Notes: a model not told the origin generated them from the letters alone. Counted from the first letter of the stretch, positions 18,107 to 26,850 are shown. The stretch is DNA of 64,000 nt from Agrobacterium cucumeris (GCF_030036535.1 NZ_CP080388.1:2134140-2198139), one strand, 5' to 3'. Numbers and translations: made by a program.

Positions 18107-19585
18107 TCAGGCAGCAAGATTGCCGAAGCAGACATATTTGGGTTCGAGATATTCCAGGAGACCATGGCGCGACCCCTCGCGGCCAAGCCCGGATTGTTTC
18201 CAGCCGCCGAATGGAATGGGCGCGCCGGTGAATTTCGGCGTGTTGACGGCCACCATGCCGTATTCCAGCTGGTTGGTGAGACGCATCGCGCGGCCGAGGT
18301 CGTTGGTGTAGAGATAGGCTGCGAGCCCCATTTCCGTCGCGTTGGCGCGGCGGATCACCTCCTGCTCATCGTCGAACGGCAATATGGCGGCGACCGGCCC
18401 GAAGGTTTCCTCGCGGGCGATCAGCATGTCGTCGGTAACGTCGGCAAGAACCGTTGGCGTAACAAAATTGCCGCCCAGAGGACTATCCTGCCCGCCGCAG
18501 ACCAGACGTGCGCCGGCTGACAGAGCCTGGGCGGTCTGCTGACGGCATTTCTCGGCGACAGAAGCGCGTGTCATCGGGCCGATATCGACATCGGGTTCAA
18601 GACCGTGGCCGACCACAAGTTCGGACGTCGCTTTGGCAAACTGGTCGATGAACCGTTCGTAAACTGCGCGTTGAACGTAGATGCGGTTTGCCGCAAGGCA
18701 GTCCTGTCCTGATGTGGCGAATTTGGCGCCGAGGCAGCCTTTGACCGCCTGGGACAGGTTGGTATCCTCGAACACGATGAAAGGCGCATGGCCACCAAGC
18801 TCAAGCGATGCTTTTTTGACGGTTGCCGCCGATTGTTCGAGGAGGATCCGTCCGACCTGCGTCGAACCGGTGAAGGAAAATGCGCGAACATCGGTGTGGT
18901 CAAGAAGGCGGCGCGCCAGCGGGGCGGCTTCGCCGGGCAGCACCTGTAAAACGCCTGATGGCATTCCCGCCTCTTCTGCAAGCTTTGCCAAGGCCAGAGC
19001 CGAGAGCGGCGTTTCCGGTGCCGGTTTGACGATCATGGTGCAACCGGCGGCAAGGGCGGCACCGGCCTTGCGGGTTATCATGGCGGAAGGGAAGTTCCAT
19101 GGGGTGATTGCCACGGTAACGCCGATTGGCTGCATCTGCACGGACAGGCTGCCGCCCTTCAAATGGCTCGGGATGGTTTCACCATAGGATCGTTCGCCTT
19201 CGCTCGCGAACCAGTCGAGAAAATTGGCGGCATAGGAAATCTCGCCAAGGGATTCAGAAAGCGGTTTGCCCTGTTCGGCGGTTATGATGGTGGCGAGATC
19301 ATCCGCGTTTTCACGCATCAACCTGCTCCAGGCGCGCAGGATGTCGCCACGTTCGACGGGCAGCCGTTCGCGCCAGTCGAGAAAGGCTTTGCCAGCGGCA
19401 TCGATTGCGACATCGACATCGTCGAGCGAGCAGGATGTCACGCTGGCGAAGTGGTCGCCGGTGGCCGGATCGATAACGCTCAGTTTCTCGTCACGCGCCA
19501 CCCATGCCCCATCAAGATAGGCACGATGCTCGACCAGATCGGTCCGATGCAGACTTTTCAGCGCCGCGCTGGCGATATCTTTCAT
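18107..19585 (-). CDS. doeC: Aspartate-semialdehyde dehydrogenase DoeC (NAD(P)+ ALDH)
   Basis: 492 residues, aldehyde dehydrogenase superfamily, close to succinate-semialdehyde dehydrogenases. The catalytic residues are E262 (LELGGHAP) and C296 (SGQDCLAANR); N164 (TPWNFP) is also present. In ectoine catabolism it oxidises aspartate semialdehyde to aspartate, the exit point to central metabolism. It starts an operon with doeD and is divergent from doeX; the 121 bases between them hold repeated CAGGAA boxes. Confidence 0.87.
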   Translation of the reverse strand: MKDIASAALKSLHRTDLVEHRAYLDGAWVARDEKLSVIDPATGDHFASVTSCSLDDVDVAIDAAGKAFLDWRERLPVERGDILRAWSRLMRENADDLATIITAEQGKPLSESLGEISYAANFLDWFASEGERSYGETIPSHLKGGSLSVQMQPIGVTVAITPWNFPSAMITRKAGAALAAGCTMIVKPAPETPLSALALAKLAEEAGMPSGVLQVLPGEAAPLARRLLDHTDVRAFSFTGSTQVGRILLEQSAATVKKASLELGGHAPFIVFEDTNLSQAVKGCLGAKFATSGQDCLAANRIYVQRAVYERFIDQFAKATSELVVGHGLEPDVDIGPMTRASVAEKCRQQTAQALSAGARLVCGGQDSPLGGNFVTPTVLADVTDDMLIAREETFGPVAAILPFDDEQEVIRRANATEMGLAAYLYTNDLGRAMRLTNQLEYGMVAVNTPKFTGAPIPFGGWKQSGLGREGSRHGLLEYLEPKYVCFGNLAA

Positions 19586-19649
19586 GAGGAGGCTCCCTTT
19601 TTATTTGCAAGGAGCTTAGCGGCGCGGCATCATCGATCGGCGGCGTTTG

Positions 19650-19701
19650 TTCCTGTCGATGCGCAGGAATAATGCTTAGTTTCTCATATTGACGCAGGAA
19701 T
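19650..19701. promoter_or_regulatory. Candidate DoeX (Lrp/AsnC) binding region
   Basis: TTCCTG-N8-CAGGAA (19650-19669) is an inverted repeat. A further GCAGGAAT at 19694-19701 repeats the half site GCAGGAAT of 19663-19670 exactly 31 bases, about three helical turns, away. Phased half sites in the gap between doeC and doeX fit an Lrp/AsnC octamer wrapping its own divergent promoter region. Confidence 0.5.
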
Positions 19702-19706
19702 TCTGC

Positions 19707-20174
19707 ATGACCACCATAGATCGAGCCGACAGGGCGCTGCTTGACGCCGTGCAGAAGAACAACCGCCTGACGTCGGAGGAACTGGCGCAGATCGTCAACC
19801 TGTCGCCCACGGCATGTCAGAGGCGGCTGAAGCGCCTGCGCGAGGAGGGGGTGATTGAAGCGGATGTGGCAATCATCTCACCCAAAGCCGTCGGGCGCGG
19901 CATCACCATGATCGTTCTGGTATCGCTGGAGCGCGAGCGGGCGGACATCGTCGATCGCTTCAAGGCCGCCATTCGCGCCACGCGGGAAGTCATGATCGGC
20001 TATTATGTCACCGGCGACGCCGACTTCATCCTGGTCATCACGGCAAAGGACATGGAGGATTACGAGGCCTTCACCCGCCGGTTCTTTTATGAAAATCACG
20101 ACATTAAAGGCTTCAAGACCATGGTTGTGATGGATCGGGTTAAAGCCGGTTTTGCCTTTCCAATCGAAGCGTGA
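19707..20174 (+). CDS. doeX: Lrp/AsnC-family regulator DoeX
   Basis: 155 residues from the ATG at 19707, preceded by AGGA; an in-frame TTG at 19689 is less likely. The N-terminal winged HTH (LTSEELAQIVNLSPTACQRRLKRL) is followed by the RAM effector domain (about 65-150). Lrp/AsnC regulators named DoeX or AsnC accompany ectoine-degradation genes. Its divergent position from doeCD suggests control of that operon and of itself. Likely effectors are diaminobutyrate or a downstream amino acid. Confidence 0.82.
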   Translation: MTTIDRADRALLDAVQKNNRLTSEELAQIVNLSPTACQRRLKRLREEGVIEADVAIISPKAVGRGITMIVLVSLERERADIVDRFKAAIRATREVMIGYYVTGDADFILVITAKDMEDYEAFTRRFFYENHDIKGFKTMVVMDRVKAGFAFPIEA

Positions 20175-20275
20175 TTGGAGCCCTCTGGTTTTCCGCTGAG
20201 CGTTTCGGGTGCCGTTTGAATGAACCCGCACCCGCGGTCTTAAACTCTTTTGAAGGAAAGCGTTAAAAACGCGCG

Positions 20276-20319
20276 TGCTGGCGTATGTAACGCCAGCACA
20301 ATTTCCGGAGCAGCTCCGG
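20276..20319. terminator. Tandem hairpins between convergent doeX and MFS gene
   Basis: TGCTGGCG-tatgtaa-CGCCAGCA (20276-20298) is a perfect 8-bp stem, followed by CCGGAG-cag-CTCCGG (20305-20319). They lie between the doeX stop and the stop of the convergent MFS gene, the usual place for bidirectional termination. T-runs are weak (one CAATTT). Confidence 0.6.
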
Positions 20320-20330
20320 GCTCCGAATGA

Positions 20331-21539
20331 TCAGTCGGGACGCTGCAGCAGAGCGAGACCGACCGTGGATGCGGCGAGGATGGCGGTGAGAGCCAATGGC
20401 GCAGTAGCCCCATAGGAATCAACGATGTAACCGCCGAAAACCGCACCGATACTGATGGCCACCTGAAAAGAAACGACCATCAGGCTGCCGGCTGCCTCCA
20501 GGGCGTCGGGTGCGCCACGGGAAAGGTTGGTCGGCAGCACCACGGGCGCCATGCCGAAGGCAAGGCCCCAAAGGGCGACGAGTGCAAATGCGGCACTGGT
20601 ATGAGTACCCCAGACAACGAGGGCGATCGTCGCAAATGCCATCAGGGCGGCGGTGACAATGAGCGCGAGGCGGATACTGGTGTCAGCCATTCGGCCGCCC
20701 AGCACATTGCCGATCACCGAAGCGACGCCAAAGCCGAGCAGGGCAAGAGCAATCGGCGTGGTTTCAAGCAGCGTCACCTGTTCGAGGAACGGACGCACAT
20801 AGACCGAGCCGGCAAAATGCCCCGTCATCAGCAGTAGGATCGCAAGCATCCCCAGCTGAACGCTGCGCCGCCGCGTCAGCCGCAGAACATCGGAAAGACT
20901 GTTACTCGTACTTGCCGGCAGCGACGGCAGGCTGAGGATCTGCAGCAGCATGGCAATGATGGCAAGTCCCGCCGTCATCGACATGGCGATGCGCCATCCC
21001 AGCCAGTCGCTGATCAAGGCGCCCATGGAGGGTGCTGCGATGGTGGCAAGCGAAACGCCGAGGGTGACGATGGCCATGCCGCGCCCGGTGGAATTTGCGC
21101 CGACGAGCCGCGCCACGACGGCAACGGAAAGAGCCCAGAAGCCGCTGAGTGCGATACCCAGCCCGGCCCGGCCCACCAGCAATAGCCAGAAATCGGCAGC
21201 AACTGATGCGAGAATGTTGGAGCCTATCGCCAGCGCGCTAAGACCGACAAGCACGGTCTTGCGGTTCAGTTTGCCGATGAGAACATTGCTCAGCAAAGCC
21301 GTCACGGCGCCCACGGAAGCTGTCGCCGTGACGACCTGCCCGGCGGTTCCCTCGGTGATGCCGAGATCGCGCGCCATGGGCGTCAACAATCCCGCTGGCA
21401 GGAACTCGGCCGATACCAGCGCAAAGCTGGTGGCCGCCATCGAAAGAACCGCAAGCCAGGTCGCAGCCGTCCATGCGGGTTCCTCGGCGGCCTCCAGGCC
21501 AATTGTTGCCCCATCAAATTCTGATGTCGTGTCCGTCAT
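20331..21539 (-). CDS. MFS efflux transporter (DHA1 family)
   Basis: 402 residues with twelve predicted membrane segments and the motif-A-like loop GKLNRKTVLVGLSALAIGS after the second helix. It resembles YdhP/arabinose-efflux-type drug:H+ antiporters. A 40-residue N-terminal tail precedes the first helix. AGGAGAGA lies before the ATG. No regulator is adjacent and the substrate is unknown. It stands alone, convergent with doeX. Confidence 0.82.
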   Translation of the reverse strand: MTDTTSEFDGATIGLEAAEEPAWTAATWLAVLSMAATSFALVSAEFLPAGLLTPMARDLGITEGTAGQVVTATASVGAVTALLSNVLIGKLNRKTVLVGLSALAIGSNILASVAADFWLLLVGRAGLGIALSGFWALSVAVVARLVGANSTGRGMAIVTLGVSLATIAAPSMGALISDWLGWRIAMSMTAGLAIIAMLLQILSLPSLPASTSNSLSDVLRLTRRRSVQLGMLAILLLMTGHFAGSVYVRPFLEQVTLLETTPIALALLGFGVASVIGNVLGGRMADTSIRLALIVTAALMAFATIALVVWGTHTSAAFALVALWGLAFGMAPVVLPTNLSRGAPDALEAAGSLMVVSFQVAISIGAVFGGYIVDSYGATAPLALTAILAASTVGLALLQRPD

Positions 21540-21676
21540 GGTGTCTCTCCTTGAGTTGGGAGAGTTTTAGACGAATTTTTCCGGATGATATGTATCTAAA
21601 AATCCGAATTTCATGCCTATTCCTCCGAAATTTGTGCGTTGCACAACATTCGGCACGTCGATCCAAAGTGATCCTT

Positions 21677-22090
21677 TCACTCTCTCACATTCGTGCGGCT
21701 GCGCGCCCATCGCTGATTCTGGGTTTGCCCGCCATAACCATAGGCGTCGCCATCAACGGCGTGAACCAGAACATAGCTGGCCTCATGCACCGGGCCAACC
21801 AGCGCATTCATTTCGTCATAGACGCGCCGGACCCATTCGGTCGTTTCATCCTTGATATTGGTGTGGTCGGTAATCGAAACCTCGACATAAAAGGTACCGA
21901 TCTTCTGGTCTGCGACACTCGATCCGGCAATGATCCAGTCAGCGGGATCAGCACTTTCGACGAGGACTGCGGTGACGCCCGGATCCTTGTGCAGGATTTC
22001 CGCCGTGAGGCGGGACAGCAAGGCCGCCACCTCCTGTTTTGGGTCGTTTCCGTTCTGCGGTCTGGTGTATCGGGCTTTGATCATGGGCAT
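21677..22090 (-). CDS. Tautomerase-superfamily protein (4-oxalocrotonate tautomerase-like)
   Basis: 137 residues when started at the ATG at 22090, which has AAGGAG at ideal spacing and leaves Pro as the second residue. That proline is the catalytic base in this superfamily once Met is removed. The pattern ITDHTNIKDETTEWVRRVYDEM near residues 71-90 resembles the tautomerase helix region. It is divergent from a LysR gene and probably its target. The substrate is not known. Confidence 0.7.
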   Translation of the reverse strand: MPMIKARYTRPQNGNDPKQEVAALLSRLTAEILHKDPGVTAVLVESADPADWIIAGSSVADQKIGTFYVEVSITDHTNIKDETTEWVRRVYDEMNALVGPVHEASYVLVHAVDGDAYGYGGQTQNQRWARSRTNVRE

Positions 22091-22129
22091 CGGTCTATCT
22101 CCTTGTTGCGGGATGACCTTGCGCAAATT

Positions 22130-22152
22130 TCATCATAATGAGAAGATGATGA
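22130..22152. promoter_or_regulatory. Inverted repeat in the tautomerase/LysR intergenic region
   Basis: TCATCAT-N9-ATGATGA (22130-22152) lies between the divergent starts at 22090 and 22180. Dyads of this size are typical LysR recognition sites, so this is the probable operator for the neighbouring regulator. Confidence 0.5.
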
Positions 22153-22179
22153 TAAATATTCCATACATAGTGATTTCAT

Positions 22180-23022
22180 ATGATTGATCTCGAAAGCGTT
22201 CGCCTGTTCATTCTTTGCGTCGAACTCGGCAGCCTGACGAAGGCGGCCGAGGCGGCGGGAACCGTGCAACCTGTCGTCAGCCAGAAACTGAAGTTGCTGG
22301 AACAGCGCATCGGCAGAAGGCTCATCGACCGCTCGCCCCGCCACCTGCGGCTCACGGAGGACGGTCAGGTCTTCCTGCCGAAGGCGCGCGAGCTACTTGC
22401 CAAACACGAGGAAGCGCTTGTTTTCAGCGATGAAACCCCGCTGCATTTCAGCCTTGCCGCCAGTGACCACGCGATTGGCAGCCGTCTTTCGACAGCCATA
22501 CGGGCGATGCGCGCGGCGCTGCCCGCCAATGCGGTGATTGAGGTGGAAATCGGCTTTTCGCGGCGCGCGAAGGATCGTTTTGCGTCCGGGCAGGCCGACG
22601 CCGCCATCATCCGGCGCAATGGCGGTGGCCCCGAGGGAGAAATCCTTCGCACCGACAGGATGGGATGGCGGGCCGCGCCGGACTGGCGGCGGCGCGCAAA
22701 CAGTGCCGTCCCGCTGGTCTCACTGGGGTCTGAATGCGCAGTCCGGGAAATCGCGGTATCGGAGCTTGGAAGGGCAGGCGTTGAATGGCGTGACGCCTTC
22801 ACGGCCGGAAGCTGTTCGGTGCTGCATGAAGCACTTCTTGCAGGGGCGGGCGTCGCGCCGCTTGGCGACATCAGCGCCCGTGGGCTGCCCGACAGGGGTG
22901 CCGAGCTGGGGTTACCAACACTCCCACCCTCCGACATCGTCCTGCTGTCGCGAGCGCGAACACCAGCCCACGCGTCGGCAATCCGGGCGCTGGCCGCTGC
23001 CGTATCGGGCACCGGCGACTAG
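22180..23022 (+). CDS. LysR-family transcriptional regulator
   Basis: 280 residues, with the LysR winged HTH (GSLTKAAEAAGTVQPVVSQKLKLLEQ, residues about 17-42) and a somewhat short effector domain. It is divergent from the tautomerase-like gene, with a dyad between. It is close to the LysR subgroup that includes HexA/LrhA-like proteins, judged only by the HTH. The effector is unknown. Confidence 0.85.
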   Translation: MIDLESVRLFILCVELGSLTKAAEAAGTVQPVVSQKLKLLEQRIGRRLIDRSPRHLRLTEDGQVFLPKARELLAKHEEALVFSDETPLHFSLAASDHAIGSRLSTAIRAMRAALPANAVIEVEIGFSRRAKDRFASGQADAAIIRRNGGGPEGEILRTDRMGWRAAPDWRRRANSAVPLVSLGSECAVREIAVSELGRAGVEWRDAFTAGSCSVLHEALLAGAGVAPLGDISARGLPDRGAELGLPTLPPSDIVLLSRARTPAHASAIRALAAAVSGTGD

Positions 23023-23154
23023 GCGCGGCGGCCGGGATCTCTTCCCTGTTCGGCTGTGGTCAATCTCTGGTGCGTCGTCCCGCTATTCACGCATCTGCCC
23101 AGAATGCCTGCCCACATATTCCACGATTGAACTGTCTCGCCGGTGATCCATTTC

Positions 23155-23179
23155 GGAACCTCTGCGATGTGCGGTCATT
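23155..23179 (+). promoter_or_regulatory. Possible EcfG (general stress sigma) promoter of the CsbD gene
   Basis: GGAAC (23155-23159) is followed after 16 bases by CATT (23176-23179). The alphaproteobacterial EcfG consensus is GGAAC-N16/17-CGTT, so the -10 has one mismatch. CsbD proteins are frequent members of this regulon, which supports the reading. Confidence 0.35.
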
Positions 23180-23214
23180 TACACGGTGTAACCACAAAGC
23201 AAAGGGAGGCCCAA

Positions 23215-23418
23215 ATGGATTGGAATCGTGTCGAAGGTAACTGGAAGCAGATGAAGGGCAAGGTCAAGGAGCAGTGGGGCAAACTCACCGACGACGACCT
23301 TGACGTCATCAACGGCAAGCGCGAGCAGCTCGAGGGCAAGCTCCAGGAGCGTTACGGTTACGAGAAGGATCGTACAAAGAAGGACGTTGACGACTGGTAT
23401 GGTCGTCAGAGCTGGTAA
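23215..23418 (+). CDS. CsbD-family stress protein
   Basis: 67 residues, hydrophilic and charged, beginning MDWNRVEGNWKQMKGKVKEQWGKLTDDD, the CsbD signature, with a second YGYEKDRTKKDVDDW half. AAAGGGAGG precedes the ATG. Such proteins accumulate in general stress and stationary phase; the molecular role is unknown. A strong intrinsic terminator follows directly. Confidence 0.92.
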   Translation: MDWNRVEGNWKQMKGKVKEQWGKLTDDDLDVINGKREQLEGKLQERYGYEKDRTKKDVDDWYGRQSW

Positions 23419-23426
23419 CCGACAGA

Positions 23427-23448
23427 CCCCGCTTCGGCGGGGTTTTCT
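23427..23448 (+). terminator. Intrinsic terminator after the CsbD gene
   Basis: CCCCGC-TTCG-GCGGGG followed by TTTTCT: a six-bp GC stem with a UUCG tetraloop and a T-run, nine bases after the stop codon. Confidence 0.9.
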
Positions 23449-23583
23449 TTATCCGAACCTGCCGTCGTGAAACTTTTTCAGGCGCTACGAGTTTGGTCTG
23501 TAGAGCAATCAGCTCGCACCTGTCACCAGCACATAATCAACCGCTACGCGGAGGATTTATCGTCCTTTCGGAGGGGATACCCT

Positions 23584-23658
23584 ATGAACTCTATCATCTA
23601 TCTCGTCGGGCTCGTCGTAATCGTCTTGTTCATTCTTTCACTGCTGGGGTTACGCTAA
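23584..23658 (+). CDS. 24-residue hydrophobic membrane peptide
   Basis: The reading frame MNSIIYLVGL...LLGLR is almost one single membrane helix. It has a strong GGAGGGG ribosome site, and its TAA overlaps the ATG of the next gene (TAATG at 23656-23660), so the pair is translationally coupled. Similar short hydrophobic proteins occur in other Rhizobiaceae, but I know of no function. It may be a regulatory subunit of the larger membrane protein. The spacing and overlap make it unlikely to be chance. Confidence 0.7.
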   Translation: MNSIIYLVGLVVIVLFILSLLGLR

Positions 23659-24740
23659 TGGTCGATTCAATCGGTACTGAAACCAATCGCAGCTATGTCG
23701 ACTGGCCTGCCATTTTCGCCGGCGCGGTCATTGCATCGGGGGCCATGGCGGTACTCACCACCTTTGCCGGCGGATTGGGCCTGAGTTCAATCTCGGTGGA
23801 TGATGGCGGCGAGGTCAGCTCGATCTGGCTGATCATAACCGGCCTGTTCGTTATTATTTCCATGGTCGGTTCTTACATGCTGGGCGGCTACATCACCGGC
23901 CGGATGCGTCGTCCAGCCGGGCAGGCTGATCGAAACGAACAGACTGTTCGAGACGGTCTCAATGGCCTGGTGGTGTGGGGGATCGGCACGGTCGTCTCCG
24001 CTTTCCTTGCTCTCGGCGTGTTGTCCGGCGGAGCGAAAGCCGTGGGAAGTGTGGCGCAAACCGCAGTTGAAGCCACCGGATCGGCAGTTGGCGGAGTGGT
24101 GCAAGGCGCCGGTCAGGTTGCGGGCGGCTTGATTTCGGGAGCCGGCAGTGCCGCGGGCGGTATCGCGCAAGGTGCCGGTCAGGCTGCAGCGCCCAGCATC
24201 GAGCAGATGCTTCCGCAGGGCATGAGGGCAAATCCCATCGACTACTTCACCGACACATTGTTGCGAACGGATGCGCAGGCCACCCAGCCGCAGGGTGATC
24301 AAGCCGCTGGCGATTATCAGCGGCAGATCAGCGGCATTCTCGGCAATCTGCTCACGACCGGTGAGATTTCCGATGCAGACAGAACCTGGCTCACAAATCA
24401 GATCGCGGCTCGCACCGGCATCAGCCAGACCGATGCGCAGGCAAGGGTAAACGAGACGGTTGAACGTGTTCAGGCCGTGCGAACCGAAGCGCAGAAAAAG
24501 GTCGATGAAGCTCAAAAGCAGATCGATGACATGAAGGCCCAGGCGCAGAAGGCACTGGACGACGCCAAGACAAAGGCAGCTGATGCGGCTGAGAAGGCAC
24601 GCGTTGCAGGCATCCTCACGGCATTCCTGCTGGCGGCTTCAGCCATTGTGGCATCTGCCGCGGCCTATATCGGTGCCGTTCATGGCGGTCGACATCGGGA
24701 TGAAGGGCGGATTTGGGGCGGTCTCGCCTATCGGAAATGA
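23658..24740 (+). CDS. Membrane protein with glycine-zipper and coiled-coil regions (PhnA-like annotation group)
   Basis: 360 residues. Three N-terminal hydrophobic segments (about 14-38, 55-80, 98-118) are followed by glycine/alanine repeats (GGVVQGAGQVAGGLISGAG and GGIAQGAGQAA, about 137-175). A charged helix with regular Ala/Lys/Glu spacing (about 255-320) looks like a coiled coil, and a last membrane helix (about 318-342) follows. Rhizobial homologues are often labelled PhnA-like, which says nothing about function. It is coupled to the 24-residue peptide upstream and ends at a strong bidirectional terminator. Confidence 0.65.
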   Translation: MVDSIGTETNRSYVDWPAIFAGAVIASGAMAVLTTFAGGLGLSSISVDDGGEVSSIWLIITGLFVIISMVGSYMLGGYITGRMRRPAGQADRNEQTVRDGLNGLVVWGIGTVVSAFLALGVLSGGAKAVGSVAQTAVEATGSAVGGVVQGAGQVAGGLISGAGSAAGGIAQGAGQAAAPSIEQMLPQGMRANPIDYFTDTLLRTDAQATQPQGDQAAGDYQRQISGILGNLLTTGEISDADRTWLTNQIAARTGISQTDAQARVNETVERVQAVRTEAQKKVDEAQKQIDDMKAQAQKALDDAKTKAADAAEKARVAGILTAFLLAASAIVASAAAYIGAVHGGRHRDEGRIWGGLAYRK

Positions 24741-24761
24741 CCGGCTTTGAATAGCAGACAG

Positions 24762-24793
24762 GAGCCTCCAGCCTAACGGGTTGGAGGCTCTTT
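24762..24793. terminator. Bidirectional terminator
   Basis: GAGCCTCCA (24762-24770) pairs with TGGAGGCTC (24782-24790) around an 11-base loop, followed by TTT. It lies between the membrane-protein gene and the convergent diguanylate cyclase gene and can serve both. Confidence 0.8.
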
Positions 24794-24796
24794 AGT

Positions 24797-26566
24797 TTAT
24801 AGTTCGTCCGATGAAACCCACCGGTTCCGGCCTGTCTGCTTGGCGTTCAGAAGCGCGGCGTCCGCGCGTTCCAACACGCTGCTGACGGTCCCCGCATCCG
24901 GTGATGTCGCGATACCGATCGATATGGTGATTGGGTCAAGCAGGCGACCTCGGTAGGTGAAAGGCGCGCGCTCGACGGCGTGCCGCAGTTTCTCCGCCAC
25001 CTTGATGGCATCTTCAACACCGGCAGCCGGCATGAGCACGGTGAACTCCTCGCCGCCAAAACGGAATAATTCACCCAGACCACCGATCGCTTCTGACAGG
25101 ACCTGGGCGACATATTGCATCACCGCATCTCCGGCGTCATGGCCAAAGCGGTCATTGAAGCGCTTGAAATGGTCTATGTCGAGCATCAGGCAGGCGAGAT
25201 TTTGGTTCGGCTTCCCAATATGCCTGTTCAGTTCCTCATCAAGAGACCGGCGGTTCAGGAGACCCGTCAGGGCGTCCTGTCTCGCCATGCCGACCAGTCG
25301 CTGCCGAAGCTGGAGATTTGCGACGGCAAGGCCGACATTCTCGGCGAGGAGTTCCAGATATAGTCTCTCGGTCTCCAGTGTCTCGTTACCCTGCGGAATT
25401 TCAAGATATAACAGGCCAACGGTGTCACCCAGTGCCGTGAGCGGTATACACAGGCCGGTTCCGACACTGCCCTTGATATGATGGCAGGCGACGTCGTCTC
25501 CATCAGGGTTACTGGCATGGGGACGCCCGCGCCGGAGCGCCCAGCAATCGTCGATCGAAAACTCCGGAGCGGAAAACGACGGGTTGGACCATTGCCCCGT
25601 CGATTGGAGAACCGAGCTGTGTTCTTTGATGACAAGCAGGCGGCCGGCGATGGCGGGGAAAATCTGCGGCATGAATTTCGAAACGACGTCGGACAATTCA
25701 TCCTGATTTTGACATGCCTGAATCCGATGCATCATTTGCAGGATCAGGTCCTTTATGCGCTGGTTCTTGCGGTGCTCCGCGTCAAGCCGGTCCCGCTCAA
25801 GCCCGTTGCTGCGGAAGATGCGGATGGCCTGGTTCATGTCGCCGATTTCATCACGACGTCCCTCGTCGGGCACATCGATACTGTAGTCCTGCCTGGCAAG
25901 GCGCGTAACGATATTGCTCATCCGGATAAGCGGCGCGGCAACACGTCTGGTCAGGACGAAATAAAGTACGGCCACAAACATCAGGGCGGTGAGTGCAAGC
26001 ATCGCCTTGGCGATCGACCCATAGAAATCGCTCCGGCTTTTTGCCTGGTCAACCGTTGCCTGCGAGCGGGCCGCGATACCCTCTCTCAAACCAGCGACGG
26101 TGTTTATCAGCCCCGTATGCAGCCGATAATGCTCATCGCCGAACAGGATCTGCTGTGCATCGTTCTGGCGGCCGGATCGATAGAGGCTGATGGCCTCTCG
26201 CTCCATCCTGTCCAGCGCGTCAGCGCTCTTGCGGATCTCCTGAAATGAGCCTGCCTCTTCCGGCGAAACACCGAGCGCGGAGAGCTTATCCACGGCGTTT
26301 TCGAGGTGCTTTTCCTGATCTTCGTCGACGTAGAATTTCGCCAGGTGCTGCTCGTCGCCGCGCATGACGTAAAGACGAGCCTCCTCGGTACGCTCGTCCG
26401 CAATGAGCGCCAGTTCCTCGGCAAGATCATTCAACTGGAGGTGATCCTGGATGGCCACCCGTTCTTGAGAAGCGCTTCTGGCTGACAGAATGAATGTTGT
26501 CGCCGATACCGTCGTGAGCACGAGGGTCACGGCATAGGCCAGGTTCGTGATGGTGCTAAGTCGCAT
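24797..26566 (-). CDS. Membrane diguanylate cyclase (sensor-HAMP-GAF-GGDEF)
   Basis: 589 residues from the ATG at 26566. A first membrane helix (about 7-29), a long helical periplasmic domain, a second helix (about 185-207), a HAMP linker, a GAF-like domain (about 270-420, with CHHIKGSVGTGLCIPL) and a C-terminal GGDEF domain. The active motif is GGEEF, so c-di-GMP synthesis is expected. The inhibitory I-site RxxD is absent: the residues before the motif read GGLGELFRF. It ends 7 bases from a bidirectional terminator and is monocistronic. The signal is unknown. Confidence 0.88.
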   Translation of the reverse strand: MRLSTITNLAYAVTLVLTTVSATTFILSARSASQERVAIQDHLQLNDLAEELALIADERTEEARLYVMRGDEQHLAKFYVDEDQEKHLENAVDKLSALGVSPEEAGSFQEIRKSADALDRMEREAISLYRSGRQNDAQQILFGDEHYRLHTGLINTVAGLREGIAARSQATVDQAKSRSDFYGSIAKAMLALTALMFVAVLYFVLTRRVAAPLIRMSNIVTRLARQDYSIDVPDEGRRDEIGDMNQAIRIFRSNGLERDRLDAEHRKNQRIKDLILQMMHRIQACQNQDELSDVVSKFMPQIFPAIAGRLLVIKEHSSVLQSTGQWSNPSFSAPEFSIDDCWALRRGRPHASNPDGDDVACHHIKGSVGTGLCIPLTALGDTVGLLYLEIPQGNETLETERLYLELLAENVGLAVANLQLRQRLVGMARQDALTGLLNRRSLDEELNRHIGKPNQNLACLMLDIDHFKRFNDRFGHDAGDAVMQYVAQVLSEAIGGLGELFRFGGEEFTVLMPAAGVEDAIKVAEKLRHAVERAPFTYRGRLLDPITISIGIATSPDAGTVSSVLERADAALLNAKQTGRNRWVSSDEL

Positions 26567-26850
26567 GATGGCGCCGTCTGCTTGCCGCAAGCCATGACAA
26601 CCTGGTGCGGCGAATCCAATATCAGAATCCGCTTATTTTAGTGCATCTCGTAAAAACGGGAAGTTAACCTGCTGGCGATTATCGCGTGAGCACCGATCGC
26701 CTGAAAATCCGCCAGGGAGTTCACTTTCATATGGCGGTTTCGGCAGGACTATCTTGCCCAGCAGATTGTCGCAGTCAATGACATCCGTGCAGGGTGCAGG
26801 TGGAGTTTCGAGTGCTTCTGCCGCCTGTTCGCGACGGGCGCTGAACGTCA

